The notes beneath the pieces were generated by a model. It was not told the DNA's origin, did no database searches, and saw nothing but the letters and a program-made list of their open reading frames with translations. A stretch of DNA of 64,000 nucleotides from Albula goreensis (Eukaryota > Chordata > Actinopteri > Albuliformes > Albulidae): the NCBI GenBank assembly GCA_022829145.1, contig CM040742.1, forward strand, positions 47,810,682-47,874,681. Reading direction: 5' to 3'. The translations under genes and the position numbers were made by a program. Of this stretch, positions 12,637 through 23,710 are shown in pieces. The first letter of the stretch is position 1; every line of letters begins with the position of its first letter.

Positions 12637-12769
12637 ACGACCACTTTGCAATCTCAATAAGACCGTCAGAGACGTAATCCTTTCACAAAACCCAATACCG
12701 GCAATAAGCACGTTTTTACATTTCCTCGATTATTTACACAGGCATTTGCTCTCTCTGCACTTCCTGTCT

Positions 12770-12791
12770 GGGGTGGGGTGGGGGGGTAGGG
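12770..12791 (+). other. G-quadruplex-prone tract
   Basis: Four G-runs of four, four, seven and three, separated by one- or two-base loops, fit the canonical quadruplex pattern on the plus strand. It ends 5 bp upstream of a cluster of CCAAT boxes, an arrangement often seen at vertebrate promoters. Confidence 0.6.
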
Positions 12792-12795
12792 TCCG

Positions 12796-12944
12796 CCAAT
12801 TATCCAATCAAAGTCATCGTTTGCGTGAAGCTCCCTGTTCAGCCTGCTTTATGGCAGAGCGCTGTCTTTCCTATTGGCCAAGACAGAGGCTGCTCCACTG
12901 CAGGTGTGGAGCCATTGGCTCACTGGTGTCTGAATGTGATTGAT
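12796..12944. promoter_or_regulatory. Candidate promoter/enhancer with four CCAAT boxes
   Basis: CCAAT occurs at 12796 and 12804, and its reverse ATTGG at 12873 (CTATTGGCC) and 12914 (CCATTGGCT). A PBX/HOX-type TGATTGAT lies at 12937. Four NF-Y-type sites in about 120 bp next to a G-quadruplex tract is promoter-like. No TATA box, CpG island or downstream exon is evident, so if it is a promoter the transcript may be non-coding. Inference from motifs only. Confidence 0.32.
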
Positions 12945-13665
12945 GAGAGAGGACACAGAGGACTACAGGACTACAGAGACTGCAGCAGGGCTTTTAGCAA
13001 AATATCGAGGTTCCAGGCCTGGGACTCGGATCATCAGAGATGTTACACAAAAGGAAAGCTCAACAGGAGAGAGAGAGAGAGAGAGAGAATAAGACAGGGA
13101 GAGCACGTGTGTGTGCAAAACACAAGAAAGATAGATATATAGAGAGAACAACCAATTACCGGGACAGAAAAGGGGGAAAAAAGCAATCATTTCAAGACCT
13201 AGCACTTGCTTTCCTCGAGAGAACTAACGGCAGCCATGAGGACAAAGGTTACGGAAAAAATAAACGGGCTTTGAAAAGGAGGAGCACGTCCAATAAGACT
13301 GAGATAAAGGCCATGGGAGCCATTTTACGGAGCCGCGCCGAGCCGATCAAACCCTGATTTGGGTGACAGAAGTGGTTGGTATGTCCTTGGTACCCACAAA
13401 GGAAGAGCTGGGCCAGCTCAGCTGAGGACAGGGCTCAGGGGACACAGACAGGATCGGGGGGGGTGTTCCTCTATATGGCGTAAGGGACCACTAACCCATT
13501 TTGTTGTTGCACCTATGTAATTACCCTTCCTTATGTTCCCTGGCCTGTCAGCTTATCATACCAACAACCCAGAACCCCTCTAAACCACTACCCCACTGTT
13601 CTTCTATCCAGGACCCCTCAGGAGACAGAGTTCATTTCCAACCCTGGAAACAGAACCTGTGTTAC
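12945..13665. other. Intergenic DNA with a short (GA)n run
   Basis: Purine-rich sequence with a GAGAGA run at about 13069-13088. Overlapping short frames have no recognised domain. No gene call. Confidence 0.4.
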
Positions 13666-14802
13666 GCAGTTCAGAGCGATAGTGCCAGGTTTATACCTCT
13701 CTGCTGTTAGCCTGGTGAAAGCAGTGCAGTTCAGAGTGATAGTGCCAGGTTTATACCTCTCTGCTGTAAGCCTGGTGAAAGCAGTGCAGTTCAGAGTGAT
13801 AGTGCCAGGTTTATACCTCTCTGCTGTAAGCCTGGTGAAAGCAGTGCAGTTCAGAGTGATAGTGCCAGGTTTATACCTCTCTGCTGTAAGCCTGGTGAAA
13901 GCAGTGCAGTTCAGAGTGATAGTGCCAGGTTTATACCTCTCTGCTGTAAGCCTGGTGAAAGCAGTGCAGTTCAGAGTGATAGTGCCAAGTTTATACCTCT
14001 CTGCTGTAAGCCTGGTGAAAGCAGTGCAGTTCAGAGTGATAGTGCCAGGTTTATACCTCTCTGCTGTAAGCCTGGTGAAAGCAGTGCAGTTCAGAGTGAT
14101 AGTGCCAGGTTTATACCTCTCTGCTGTAAGCCTGGTGAAAGCAGTGCAGTTCAGAGTGATAGTGCCAGGTTTATACCTCTCTGCTGTAAGCCTGGTGAAA
14201 GCAGTGCAGTTCAGAGTGATAGTGCCAGGTTTATACCTCTCTGCTGTAAGCCTGGTGAAAGCAGTGCAGCTCAGAGTGATCGTGCCAGGTTTATACCTCT
14301 CTGCTGTAAGCCTGGTGAAAGCAGTGCAGTTCAGAGTGATAGTGCCAGGTTTATACCTCTCTGCTGTAAGCCTGGTGAAAGCAGTGCAGTTCAGAGTGAT
14401 CGTGCCAGGTTTATACCTCTCTGCTGTAAGCCTGGTGAAAGCAGTGCAGTTCAGAGTGATAGTGCCAAGTTTATACCTCTCTGCTGTAAGCCTGGTGAAA
14501 GCAGTGCAGTTCAGAGTGATAGTGCCAGGTTTATACCTCTCTGCTATAAGCCTGGTGAAAGCAGTGCAGTTCAGAGTGATAGTGCCAGGTTTATATCTCT
14601 CTGCTGTAAGCCTGGTTAAAGCAGTGCAGTTCAGAGTGATAGTGCCAGGTTTATACCTCTCTGCTGTAAGCCTGGTGAAAGCAGTGCAGTTCAGAGTGAT
14701 AGTGCCAGGTTTATACCTCTCTGCTGTAAGCCTGGTGAAAGCAGTGCAGTTCAGAGTGATAGTGCCAGGTTTATACCTCTCTGCTGTAAGCCTGGTGAAA
14801 GA
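13666..14802. repeat. 60-bp minisatellite, 19 copies, nearly identical
   Basis: Units starting AGTGCCAGGTTTATACCTCT occur at exactly 60-bp steps from 13681 to 14761, 19 starts, with a partial unit at each end. Copies differ at only a few scattered positions (for example AAGTTT at 13987 and 14467, CGTGCC at 14281 and 14401, GGTTAAAG in the 14581 copy), so the array is young or strongly homogenised. As 60 is divisible by three, a 412-codon frame with a 20-residue period crosses the array on the plus strand. I regard it as spurious. The unit shares CCTGGTGAAAGCAGT with CCTAGTGAAAGCAGT of the 33-bp array at 1.0 kb. Confidence 0.97.
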
Positions 14803-15504
14803 AATGTGTATTCTCAGTAAATTAACCTCTTGTCCATTAAACTGGGTGATATTTGATAAGAATAGTTGTTTTTCTAATTGCAGTTATGATCATGAGCAGT
14901 TAAAAGTGCAGTCTCTCTAATAAAGAATGTCAACGGTATCACTTGGTTTTAAATGATTGATCCTCAGAGTAAATCACACGCTAGAGGCCAGTCAGGTCAA
15001 ATATCTGTGTTCAACCCTGTGGGGAGCGATTTGTATTCCCGCCTCAATGAAGAAAAACAAAATCAAATTTAAAAAATGAAATATTAAGTGAGCTAAGAAG
15101 TCATTTCATGAACTAAAACAGAAACGTATCGCCCTCAGCCAGGTAATTCCTCCACACTGAGATTAGGCTGAAAATAATTTTCTTCTCCACTATACTGTGT
15201 TTATGGGAATGCTTTTTTTTCCCCACTGAAATAAAGAAGGTTTGACTCTTCCTCTCTTCCAGCTGCATGGACACAGCTGGCACCTTCTCTGTGTTTCTCT
15301 GAATAAACACATTTTCATTTTGAGTTTAGAGAGGGTGTCTTGTGATTGGATCGTTTTAAGGAGTAACAGGTACCAGGGGGCAGGTTTGTGATGTGATCTC
15401 ATTCAGGTTCAGGGTGATGAGAGCGATACTTTATCTTCCACTCGTCTCGTTGAATGACTCACATTACCGCTTTTCAGCTGAATGAATTTTCAGACAACAT
15501 TGAA
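14803..15504. other. Intergenic unique DNA, no gene seen
   Basis: AT-rich unique DNA. Small minus-strand frames at 15113-15402 overlap each other without domain features. Confidence 0.4.
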
Positions 15505-15850
15505 TGCGTTTGGAGGGATTTTTTTTTTTAATGTGGCAAGTTGTATAACGGTACAGACATTTGATCTTGGGCTTGGAGTCCAAGGGGGCAGCGTCATACC
15601 TCATTGTTTTGGATGAGGCGAACCCCCCACTGGACGACTAGAAGAGGAAGAGAAATACAGAAGAAAGGAAGTAGACATGAATGTTGAGATGGGGAGGGAT
15701 GCCAGAAGCAGAGAGCATGATGGGAGAGAAGGTACGTGGCAATTTAATACCTGCGGAGAAAACCGGATTAGACGGACAGAGGTATTTGAATGAGGGGTTG
15801 TCTGAAAGTACTTCACCCGAACTTTTGTTTTAACAAACTCCATTAAGTAA
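15505..15850 (+). repeat. Dispersed repeat, copy 2 of 2
   Basis: Second copy of the repeat at 9321-9610, same orientation, with matching landmarks GCGTTTGGA (15506), GTGGCAAGTTGTA (15533), GGAAGTAGACATGAA (15667) and ACTTTTGTTTTAAC (15821). It is about 55 bp longer, with extra sequence near 15611-15635 and 15713-15768, so either copy 1 has deletions or copy 2 insertions. Non-coding. Confidence 0.75.
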
Positions 15851-16875
15851 TACAAACAAAACACTCCACTTCATCAGTCGGAGAGAACCACAATCTACAT
15901 ACAAAAAAAAAAACTAATAATAAATAAAGACAAAGAGAAAAAATCAATGGAGATACATTTCTGCAGCTGAAGCTCAGCCTTGCTGGTCCAGTGTGGTGGT
16001 GTGATTACGTTTAAAATGAGCTGGAGTTTACAGTGGAGCCTCCCGAGTGTAATTAAATCAGCACAGAGCCTGTGTAAAATCATTAGCGCCTTTCCAATTT
16101 AGAGGCCACTGTCGTCATGCGGAACTGATCGGCATAATTTATAATAAGATAGACTCATACTCTGAGGCATGACCAAGATTCAACGCGGATTATCGAATGA
16201 TTAAAAAGAGAACTTATACACCCTATCACATACAAAATTACGTATAAAATGTGATAGACACTGACAGTAATTATATAGTGATAATAAGGTCAATACAGTA
16301 TTCCATTTAAAACGTGAATCTGAAATCCTTGTCTGTAATAAGTCATTCTGTGTATTATATTTCAATGCCCAGACAAGCAGAGATGGGTTTAATAATATGA
16401 TTTATAGTAATAATAATTGAAGAGGGCATATTCAGAGTAATTCGTTAGACTGGATAGACTCAGCATCGTCAACGGTGATGAGAGGTAGATGCCCCTAGAC
16501 GTGACAGTCATTCAGTTACCTGAAGACTGGTCCCATCAGAAAATCGAAATCAATATTCCGCCTTATTCCATAGTGCGGTAAAGCACTGTGCAGATCGATA
16601 TGCTGCTATAGGCAGAGTCTGAGAGTCATAAGGACAAGTGTGAAGGGTTCCCGCCTTCCTCAGCAAAGATATCAAGTTTCAAAAAGCCCGGTGTCTGGCT
16701 TATTCGCTAGTTCAGTTTGTGGGGGGAATTAGATTCATCTGGGCGACTGTAATTTATTTCATTTTCTTATTTATATGGCATCGTTCAAGCTAAATGGAAC
16801 AAAATGCTTCAACAAGGGAACATGATATGCAGACCGTATAAACACTAAACATACAAGAACAGAACACAATGATAA
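15851..16875. other. Intergenic unique DNA
   Basis: AT-rich unique DNA with an A-run at 15902-15911. The block at 16000-16200 is complex but carries no recognised feature. Confidence 0.4.
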
Positions 16876-17421
16876 GTTTATCCCAAGTGCTGGAGGGCCA
16901 CAGTGTCTGCAGGTTTAACTCCAGTCCTGGAGGGCTGCAGTGTCTGCAGGGTTTAACTCCAGTCCTGGAGGGCTGCAGTGTCTGCAGGTTCAACTCCAGT
17001 CCTGGAGGGCCACAGTGTCTGCAGGTTTAACTCCAGTCCTGGAGGGACACAGTGTCTGCAGGTTTAACTCCAGTCCTGGAGGGCTGCAGTGTCTGCAGGG
17101 TTAACTCCAGTCCTGGAGGGCCGCAGTGTCTGCAGGGTTAACTCCAGTCCTGGAGGGCAGCAGTGTCTGCAGGTTTAACTCCAGTCCTGGAGGGCAGCAG
17201 TGTCTGCAGGTTTAACTCCAGTCCTGGAGGGCCGCAGTGTCTGCAGGGTTAACTCCAGTCCTGGAGGGCTGCAGTGTCTGCAGGTTTAACTCCAGACCTG
17301 GAGGGCCGCAGTGTCTGCAGGTTTAACTCCAGTCCTGGAGGGCAGCAGTGACTGCAGGTTTAACTCCAGTCCTGGAGGGCAGCAGTGTCTGCAGGTTTAA
17401 CTCCAGTCCTGGAGGGCTGCA
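16876..17421. repeat. 37-bp minisatellite, about 15 copies
   Basis: Same unit as the array at 7239-7472 (GTTTAACTCCAGTCCTGGAG then GGGC[CT/AG]GCAGTGTCTGCAG), about 15 copies. Variants are GGGTTAACTCC, GGGTTTAACTCC and AGACCTGG, with one unit showing GTGACTGCAG. Copies with GGGTTAACTCC occur in runs, as expected from local duplication. Short minus-strand frames with a repeated peptide are spurious. Confidence 0.95.
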
Positions 17422-18030
17422 ATGCCAACCGATTTCACTAATTGGTTCCGGTGCAGGAGGTGAGCTAATTAATGTGTAATCATTGGTGAAATTTGAAGGT
17501 GTAATGTGTGGTTGGAACAAATGCCTACAAACACCATGGCCTTCTGGGACAGGAGTAATGTCCTGGTTACATGCCCTGTCACCATTAGCAACGCCCCATA
17601 AAATGATGTTCCACTCTCACACTGCCAGAATGTGCAGTTTCAGGCATGCTACCTGCAGCCAAGCCAACGGCATTAGCTTAGGTTTTAGCTTCCTGCAGAG
17701 GTATAGAGGTATGAATTTGATTAAAAAACACACACTCCCAATGCCCATTCTGGACCATTTCGTAGGGCTAATCTTTTGCTAATCTCTTCCAGTGATTTTG
17801 AATTTCGCTCATGTCTACTTCTGCCTCGTGGCACTGCTGTTCATCCATATTTATAAATGTATTTATCATTGTCATGCTGTGTCTGATCTCTGGTTCTCTC
17901 TCCATCTCTCATATTGTGTGTATGTCATGTCATTTTTTTTTCTGCTGGAGAAATGTCCTCCAGGGAACTGAGCTGAACCGAAGCACCTTGCATCATGTGT
18001 GATGTAAACATGTATACTTTTACATTTCAT
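17422..18030. other. Intergenic unique DNA
   Basis: Unique sequence with no supported gene. A complex block near 17420-17520 contains ACTAATTGG and GAGCTAATTAATG homeodomain-type cores. Confidence 0.35.
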
Positions 18031-18364
18031 GGGCAAAACATGTGTGTGCGTCTGTGTGTGTGTGCGCGCACGCATGTGTGTGTCTCTGTATGTGTGTGTG
18101 CACACGTGCGCGCGCGCGTTTGTCTCTGTATGTGTGTGTGCGCGCATGCATGTGTGTCTCTGTACGTGTGTGTGTGCACGCATGCGCGCGTGTGTCTGTG
18201 TGTGTGTGCACGCGCGCGTGTGTGTGTCTCTGTACATGTGTGTGTGTGTCTCTGCACGTATGTGTGCACACGTGCGCGCGCGTGTGTGTCTATGTGTGTG
18301 CGCGCACGCGTGCGTGTCTCTGTACGTGTGTGTGCACACGTGCGCGCGCGCGTGTGTGTGTGTG
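18031..18364. repeat. Compound TG/CG tract with strong Z-DNA potential
   Basis: About 330 bp of almost continuous alternating pyrimidine-purine sequence: (TG)n mixed with many CGCGCG, GCACACGTGCGCGCG and GCATGCATG segments, interrupted by TCTCTGTA at 18083, 18123, 18157, 18227 and 18317, with a TCTCTGCA variant at 18249. Alternating CG and TG steps are the classic Z-DNA-forming composition. Frames open in all six directions here reflect the dinucleotide composition. Confidence 0.93.
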
Positions 18365-19464
18365 CCGACAGATGACACATCCCATCCCCCTTTGTGATCA
18401 TGGTTAATTCTCTGCTCTCATTATTTGAGCCTATTTTGGTCAGGCACATTTCTGTAATACGGAAATTTTATGCTCAGAAGCCACCAGAAGGCAACAGCTG
18501 GTACAATAGTTTTGTGCTGTGCAGTTGTTTCTATGCACCATTTATTTATTCCATTACTATGACAAATTGCTTAATGTAATTGTCAAAAATGGAAAGATGG
18601 CCTCAAAAGAAGCAAACTCATTTTTCAAGCTGGATATTACTGCAGGCTGATGTGTTTTTCCGCCTAATGATGATTTACTAGGTTGAACACCATGTATATT
18701 GTACTTTATGTTAAAAATAGCCACCTACACAGGGTAATTTACATGGCTCTCCATGATTATCCATTTGTGGCTCCACCCTCTTACTGTGACATCACAGTGA
18801 TGCCCCCTCACATTTCAGCCAATGACTGTATGGATAAAGAGCCACACTCCACTTTTACTGCAATGGCATTTTGACCTGATTCTGTCGTTCATTTGAAGTT
18901 ACATATTCATATTTTAAGAGAACAGGGCTCAATTTGTTTCGGGTAGCTTATGTTGTTTTACTATTACATTTCAGTTATTTCTTTGCATATCTTCATATAT
19001 CAGCATATACTCTTATTTATTCTTTTATCTTTATTCACTTATTACCTTGACTATAGTATCATGAAATTTATCAAGATGATTGTATTCCATGGTAAAGGGT
19101 GTTCTCCCAGTCTCGGCCTGTCAGTTTAAGTCAGTCTGGAGTGTATTCACCCCAGTGTTACTCAGACAGGTGGCACAATGACAAAGTTGGCTGTGTTATA
19201 ATGAATAAATAGCGTATCATAGACATGACAAACCCAGATGTGTGTAATATCAGTCCCGGTTCATTATAAATTGTTTTGAATGTAACCACTGCAGCTGGTT
19301 AATTGTCACATTCTACTTGTGTGAAATTGACACCACATAGTTTTGAATACTAAACATGGCAGCAGTGACAGAGGGTAACGTGCTATATTTTGCCCACTGC
19401 ACCACAAGTTCAGGCCAGGGAGAGACCCCAGGGCCCCAGGCTCGCTGCAGACCTGGGTAAGACA
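18365..19464. other. Intergenic unique DNA with a CRE-like palindrome
   Basis: AT-rich unique DNA. At 18783-18798 ACTGTGACATCACAGT has perfect 7-bp inverted arms around CA and contains a CRE/AP-1-like TGACATCA. No exon. Confidence 0.4.
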
Positions 19465-19760
19465 CTGCGAGAGCGCGTGTACAGGCCAGTGTGACAGGAA
19501 TACGCTAGCGCGAGCGCGAGAATGCCGGTGACAGCTGTGTAGAGGCCGTGTTTCGCCTATACTACATATCGGTTTGCCCTTGAAAAGGTGTCCCTTTTCT
19601 TGACTTGCCGGCTCTTTTCTCCGTCACGGAGCTGTGATTGGCGGTCGCCGACAGGGATAACGACTGCTTGTCCGTCACAATCAGCGGCCCGCTCTCAGAG
19701 ATGTACACGGGCATCTTAATGTGATCTGACTGGCGGTGTCACATGACCCCCGTGTTTGGT
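19465..19760. promoter_or_regulatory. Small CpG-rich block, possible regulatory region
   Basis: CpG dinucleotides are denser here than in the flanks (GAGAGCGCG, GCTAGCGCGAGCGCGAG, GGCGGTCGCCGAC, CAGCGGCCCGC). The region also holds GATTGGCGG at about 19635, a CCAAT-type box in inverse orientation. It may be a small CpG-island-like regulatory region. No exon with clear coding character follows; the 57-bp array begins 45 bp downstream. Confidence 0.25.
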
Positions 19761-19804
19761 GGCGGATTCAGCAGCGCTCTGAGACATTCATTAACACATC
19801 AAAC

Positions 19805-20040
19805 CAGTCACATGACCGCAGTTTAAACTACAAAAGGTTCCTGTATGATTGCAAGCAAACACAGTCACATGACCGCAGTTTAAACTACAAAAGGTTCCTG
19901 TGTGATTGCAAGCAAACGCAGTCACATGACCGCAGTTTAAACTACAAAAGGTTCCTGTGTGATTGCAAGCAAACGGTTCCTTTAAACTGTGATTGCAAAC
20001 GCAGTCATAGAAAAAGGTTCCTGTATGATTGCAAGCAAAG
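19805..20040. repeat. 57-bp minisatellite, 3 copies plus a degraded fourth
   Basis: CAGTCACATGACCGCAGTTT starts units at 19805, 19862 and 19919 (57 bp apart). A rearranged partial unit at 19979-20038 contains GGTTCCT, TGATTGCAAGCAAA and GCAGTCATAG pieces. A 57-bp period keeps a 114-codon plus-strand frame open; spurious. Confidence 0.93.
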
Positions 20041-21480
20041 AATACGGTTTTGGTTTCTCTTTATGACATTTTTTTCTTAGCATGTATGCACCACAGAGAC
20101 AACGATTTGTGGATGGTGCAGACTCTTTGTCTTTTCTTCTCTCTCTTTCTCTCTTTGTCTCTGTGAACACTGCCTCATCTGACCTGATCTTCACACCAGA
20201 ACACAAATCGCAGGGGTACGATCACACCTTTCATCATTTCTCCTTTTTATTTATTTATATAAAAATAAAGTCTTTATAAAGTAGAAAAACAGAGTTTTGA
20301 GCACAGCTGTGGTGGGCTGATTTTCATTGGGTTCATGTCCTGCAGAGAGAGAAGGGAGAGGAAAGAGAAACAGGAGAAGCCAGCGGGAAGCCTGGGTCAA
20401 ACACTTATCTGAAATAAACTTTTTACTTACACAGAGACGCTCTGATGAGGTGAAAAATACAATTCAGTAGTTTTCAATTCAACACTAGTCCTGCTTCTGT
20501 AAAAAACTGGATCAACTTCCAGTAGGGTTCATCTGTGGTCACAACTGTTCACAAACACATGAAGAAAATCATATTCATAAAGAATACTTAAGAATCATTT
20601 AAAAAAAAAAAAACTATTGAATAATAAATTTAAATAATGAATATTAAAAAATGCACTTTTAGTGTCTCTCAAACCAAACTGAATCTTAAAATTCAGGGGT
20701 TTTTACCTGCCAGTCTATGCAGGGGTCCCCCAAACACGAAGTTTGAGAACTACTTAGACTGGTTTATCCACTCTCATCATTACAGTCTGAAACAATAGTT
20801 CAGGAGTTCTTTGCTTGTGATTGTAGGCGTGACTTTTTTGGTACTACACAGAAACATTACCAAACCGTTTGGTATTTCTGACGTCTTGCCCCGGTACAGT
20901 CATTACCCCTGTGCATCACTTAAGCCCATCATGATTTGGTGATTCACAAGGAGATTTACATTTATGCTCAGAGACTAAACTGGAATATTTCCTCATGCCA
21001 GAATTAACTACCATAAAACATGAATCTCTTTAGATAACTGATTAAATTCTTGCAAATAATGGGAAATGACAAAAAAATATATTTTCATCAATACCCAGAA
21101 TAAAAATTCTTATTCATAAGATTTATACAATTCTGTTGGTAGCATTTTGAATTGGGAATAATTTCCAGGGATGTTAAATGTTACTCTGCTATCTAAAGAG
21201 ATGGATAAATATTTTGCGGTGGCCTGGGAACAGAGCATGGGAAAAAGATCCAACTACAGCCTCTGAGAGTAAAGTGCATCTCCTGTGTTTTGTGTGAGGC
21301 AGCAGAAATTACACACTAACTCATTCATATTCTGAGAAGTTAGATTAATTATTACAATTTCATAGTTAAAAACCTGTCTTATCTGCATTTAAGAAGATTA
21401 AATAAACCTTAAACAGCAAATTTATGTATCATTTTTAAAGGTGCCATACAAATATGCAGGAATGTACAGCAGGTTAGGCA
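20041..21480. other. AT-rich intergenic DNA
   Basis: Unique AT-rich DNA with a CT-rich stretch at 20130-20165 and an A-run at 20600-20613. No exon is recognised. Confidence 0.45.
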
Positions 21481-21900
21481 TGGGGCGCTGTATTTCTTGA
21501 GGATCTTCTAAATGGCATACTTACAGTGCAGTGTATTCACAGCACTTCCCAGATGGGTTCATTACACTGCCAACAATTATTTTGACCCGGTGCTAAGTCC
21601 CTCACCTCAATACCGCTGGCATTAAGTAAGAGATTGACTCTCCCCTGGATGGCGGATGGCGGCTCTGCGCGACGGAGGCCGGGGGTTGGCTTGCGTAGGG
21701 GCTCGTGGTCGCAGCCCGCGGGGATCCCGTGCTCATCTCTGGGTCTGTAATGCACTATTAGCAGGTGAGTGAAAGTTTTTGATGTAATCTGAGCACACCC
21801 TCCTTCAGGGAGGCCTATCAGCCTGAGCAGATACCGCCGCCGCCGCCGCCGGCCGAGCCCCCGAGGCTGCTCTCTTAAACCGCTCCGACACACGCCAGAG
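21481..21900. promoter_or_regulatory. Candidate conserved non-coding block with CCG repeat
   Basis: GC-richer complex sequence in an AT-rich setting. It includes CAACAATTATTTTGACC near 21571, a TGATGTAATCTGAGCACA word, and a short GCCGCC run at 21834-21852. A 118-codon minus-strand frame spans it; its arginine run is the CCG/CGG repeat read in frame, and I recognise no domain. Regulatory element is more likely than exon, with a real exon not excluded. Confidence 0.25.
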
Positions 21901-23680
21901 TATCATACGCTATCATAACTTCACAGCAACACCTTCTTTATTAAAGACGGCCATTTCTATCCTCCAAGCCTCGCAGACTGTCCTCAAATGCGACCCCGAA
22001 AATAAAACCGAAGCAAGGAGTCCTAGCTCGATGCTAAGAGTTCAGCACCAGCATGTAGGCATTAATGAAGAATGTTATGTGAACAATTAAAAATATCTCA
22101 TGTATTCATAAATTTATGAACGTGAAAAAGTATAATCTGTAATACAAAAAGGATGGCAGAGTAGCTATACTTAATTGTGAAAGTATCAGCCCTTGAGCCT
22201 GGCCGTTAATGAGGGGTTTTTATGTAAGAGAGATTCTGGAGCAACAAAATATGGTGATCAAAGGTCGTTGAACTGAAGTGAGTTTGTACTTTGGAAGAGT
22301 GCAAAACCAGGGGAAAAAAAAGTTATGAAGCGCACTGTCCACACGCTGTGCTTTTTTACGTTGGGGCTCAGGGGGTATGACAGGAGCTGAAACGTTTGTT
22401 TGGAGATGGAGACTGTTGCTAACGAGGAGCATGACACCATTTTAATGGCCTGAAGAATCCGCCCAGAGAGGCAAGCTTAATGCTATCAGTGATAATGGAC
22501 CAGTGAGTAAATCTGAGCCAGATTTTTTTTTTGTAGAAATAAACAATAGAGAGACACATTACATAAATCTATGACAATAAGAAATATTAAACTGTAATTT
22601 TTAAACTTGAGTTTTATGATTAATTTGCAGCTAGGGATGGACCTCACATTATTAAATGCTCAATTACAACAACAGCACACGGACAGGATGTACCAGAGCT
22701 TCAACACCATGCCACATGATTTTATGAATGTGAAAAATAAGACCAATCTTCAACTTTTCAGATTGTAGATAGGCAAGCTCTGTTCCTCAAGTGTTGCTGA
22801 TATTTTGCTCTGGTTTTTGCTTCATTTGAATTCCTAACTACATAATATAACTAATTATTAGAATTAATGAATGCAGGTGTCCCTGTCTCGGAGTTGGAAG
22901 AATAATTTCCTCAGTCACACGGGGAATATTCAGGCTCTCGCACTTAATTACTCAATAACTATAATCAAGAGCTGGGGAGGAACAGAAACAGAGCCGTTTC
23001 TGCTGCTCCAGGAATCGGTTAGCTTTTCACTGCTCTACAGATCATAAAAACAGCCAGGGCGCTTGTGACTTCTGCACCCGCTCTCAGCCAAACGACTTTA
23101 AACATCAGCTCTCCGGACACCAGAGTATAACTGCACCATTTTACTGAAAGCCTTCCCTTAGTGAGCAGCTTTCACTGACCTGGAACGCTAATCATTTTAT
23201 ACAAACATGGTTTTGAGACAATACCATTTGGTTAAGCCACTTAGATCCCTTTTGATTGACTGGCTGGATTTTATGCTTGCTGTGTTATAATTTAAGCCCT
23301 CAGAAAAAAACCAGAACAATAAGCTGGATTTTAACTTAACGCTGTTTTTTTTTTTTTAAAAATACTAGACAGGCTTTAATGAACACAGAAACATCATTCC
23401 ACAATTTGCTGTTTGTACGATAGCTTCCATGAGCACGCCAGTGAATCAGAATGCACAGTCAATTATGCATTGAAATATTTGATATTTAATTATGTTTACT
23501 TCATTTTTCCTTCAATTTCATAAGAGGATGAAATCCTTCATTGTTGCTATTTGAATAGCAAATTTCTTGTTAGTTTATTTCTACAAATTCACAAGCCTAG
23601 TTGGAGTGTAGCTGTGCATACTAACGATATGTTTATGCTTATGGGAGACGAAGCTGATTCAGGAACATCACAGGCATATA
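21901..23680. other. Intergenic unique DNA
   Basis: AT-rich unique DNA. The stretch at 22890-23110 (GGGGAATATTCAGG, CACTTAATTACTCAATAACTAT, GAATCGGTTAGC) is more complex and may be regulatory. T-runs at 22525-22533 and 23346-23357. No exon. Confidence 0.35.
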
Positions 23681-23710
23681 AATATAATATAATATAATAT
23701 AATATAATAT
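23681..23710. repeat. (AATAT)n microsatellite
   Basis: Six uninterrupted AATAT-type pentamers. Simple repeat. Confidence 0.9.

Noticed and set aside
13682..14920. A 412-codon frame with a 20-residue repeat
   Set aside because: It is the reading of a 60-bp minisatellite. Near-identity at all codon positions and the featureless tail argue against a protein.
7239..17421. Segmental duplication linking the 37-bp arrays and the dispersed repeat pair
   Set aside because: The order is array then repeat on the left but repeat then array on the right, and the intervening DNA does not match, so a simple duplication does not fit.
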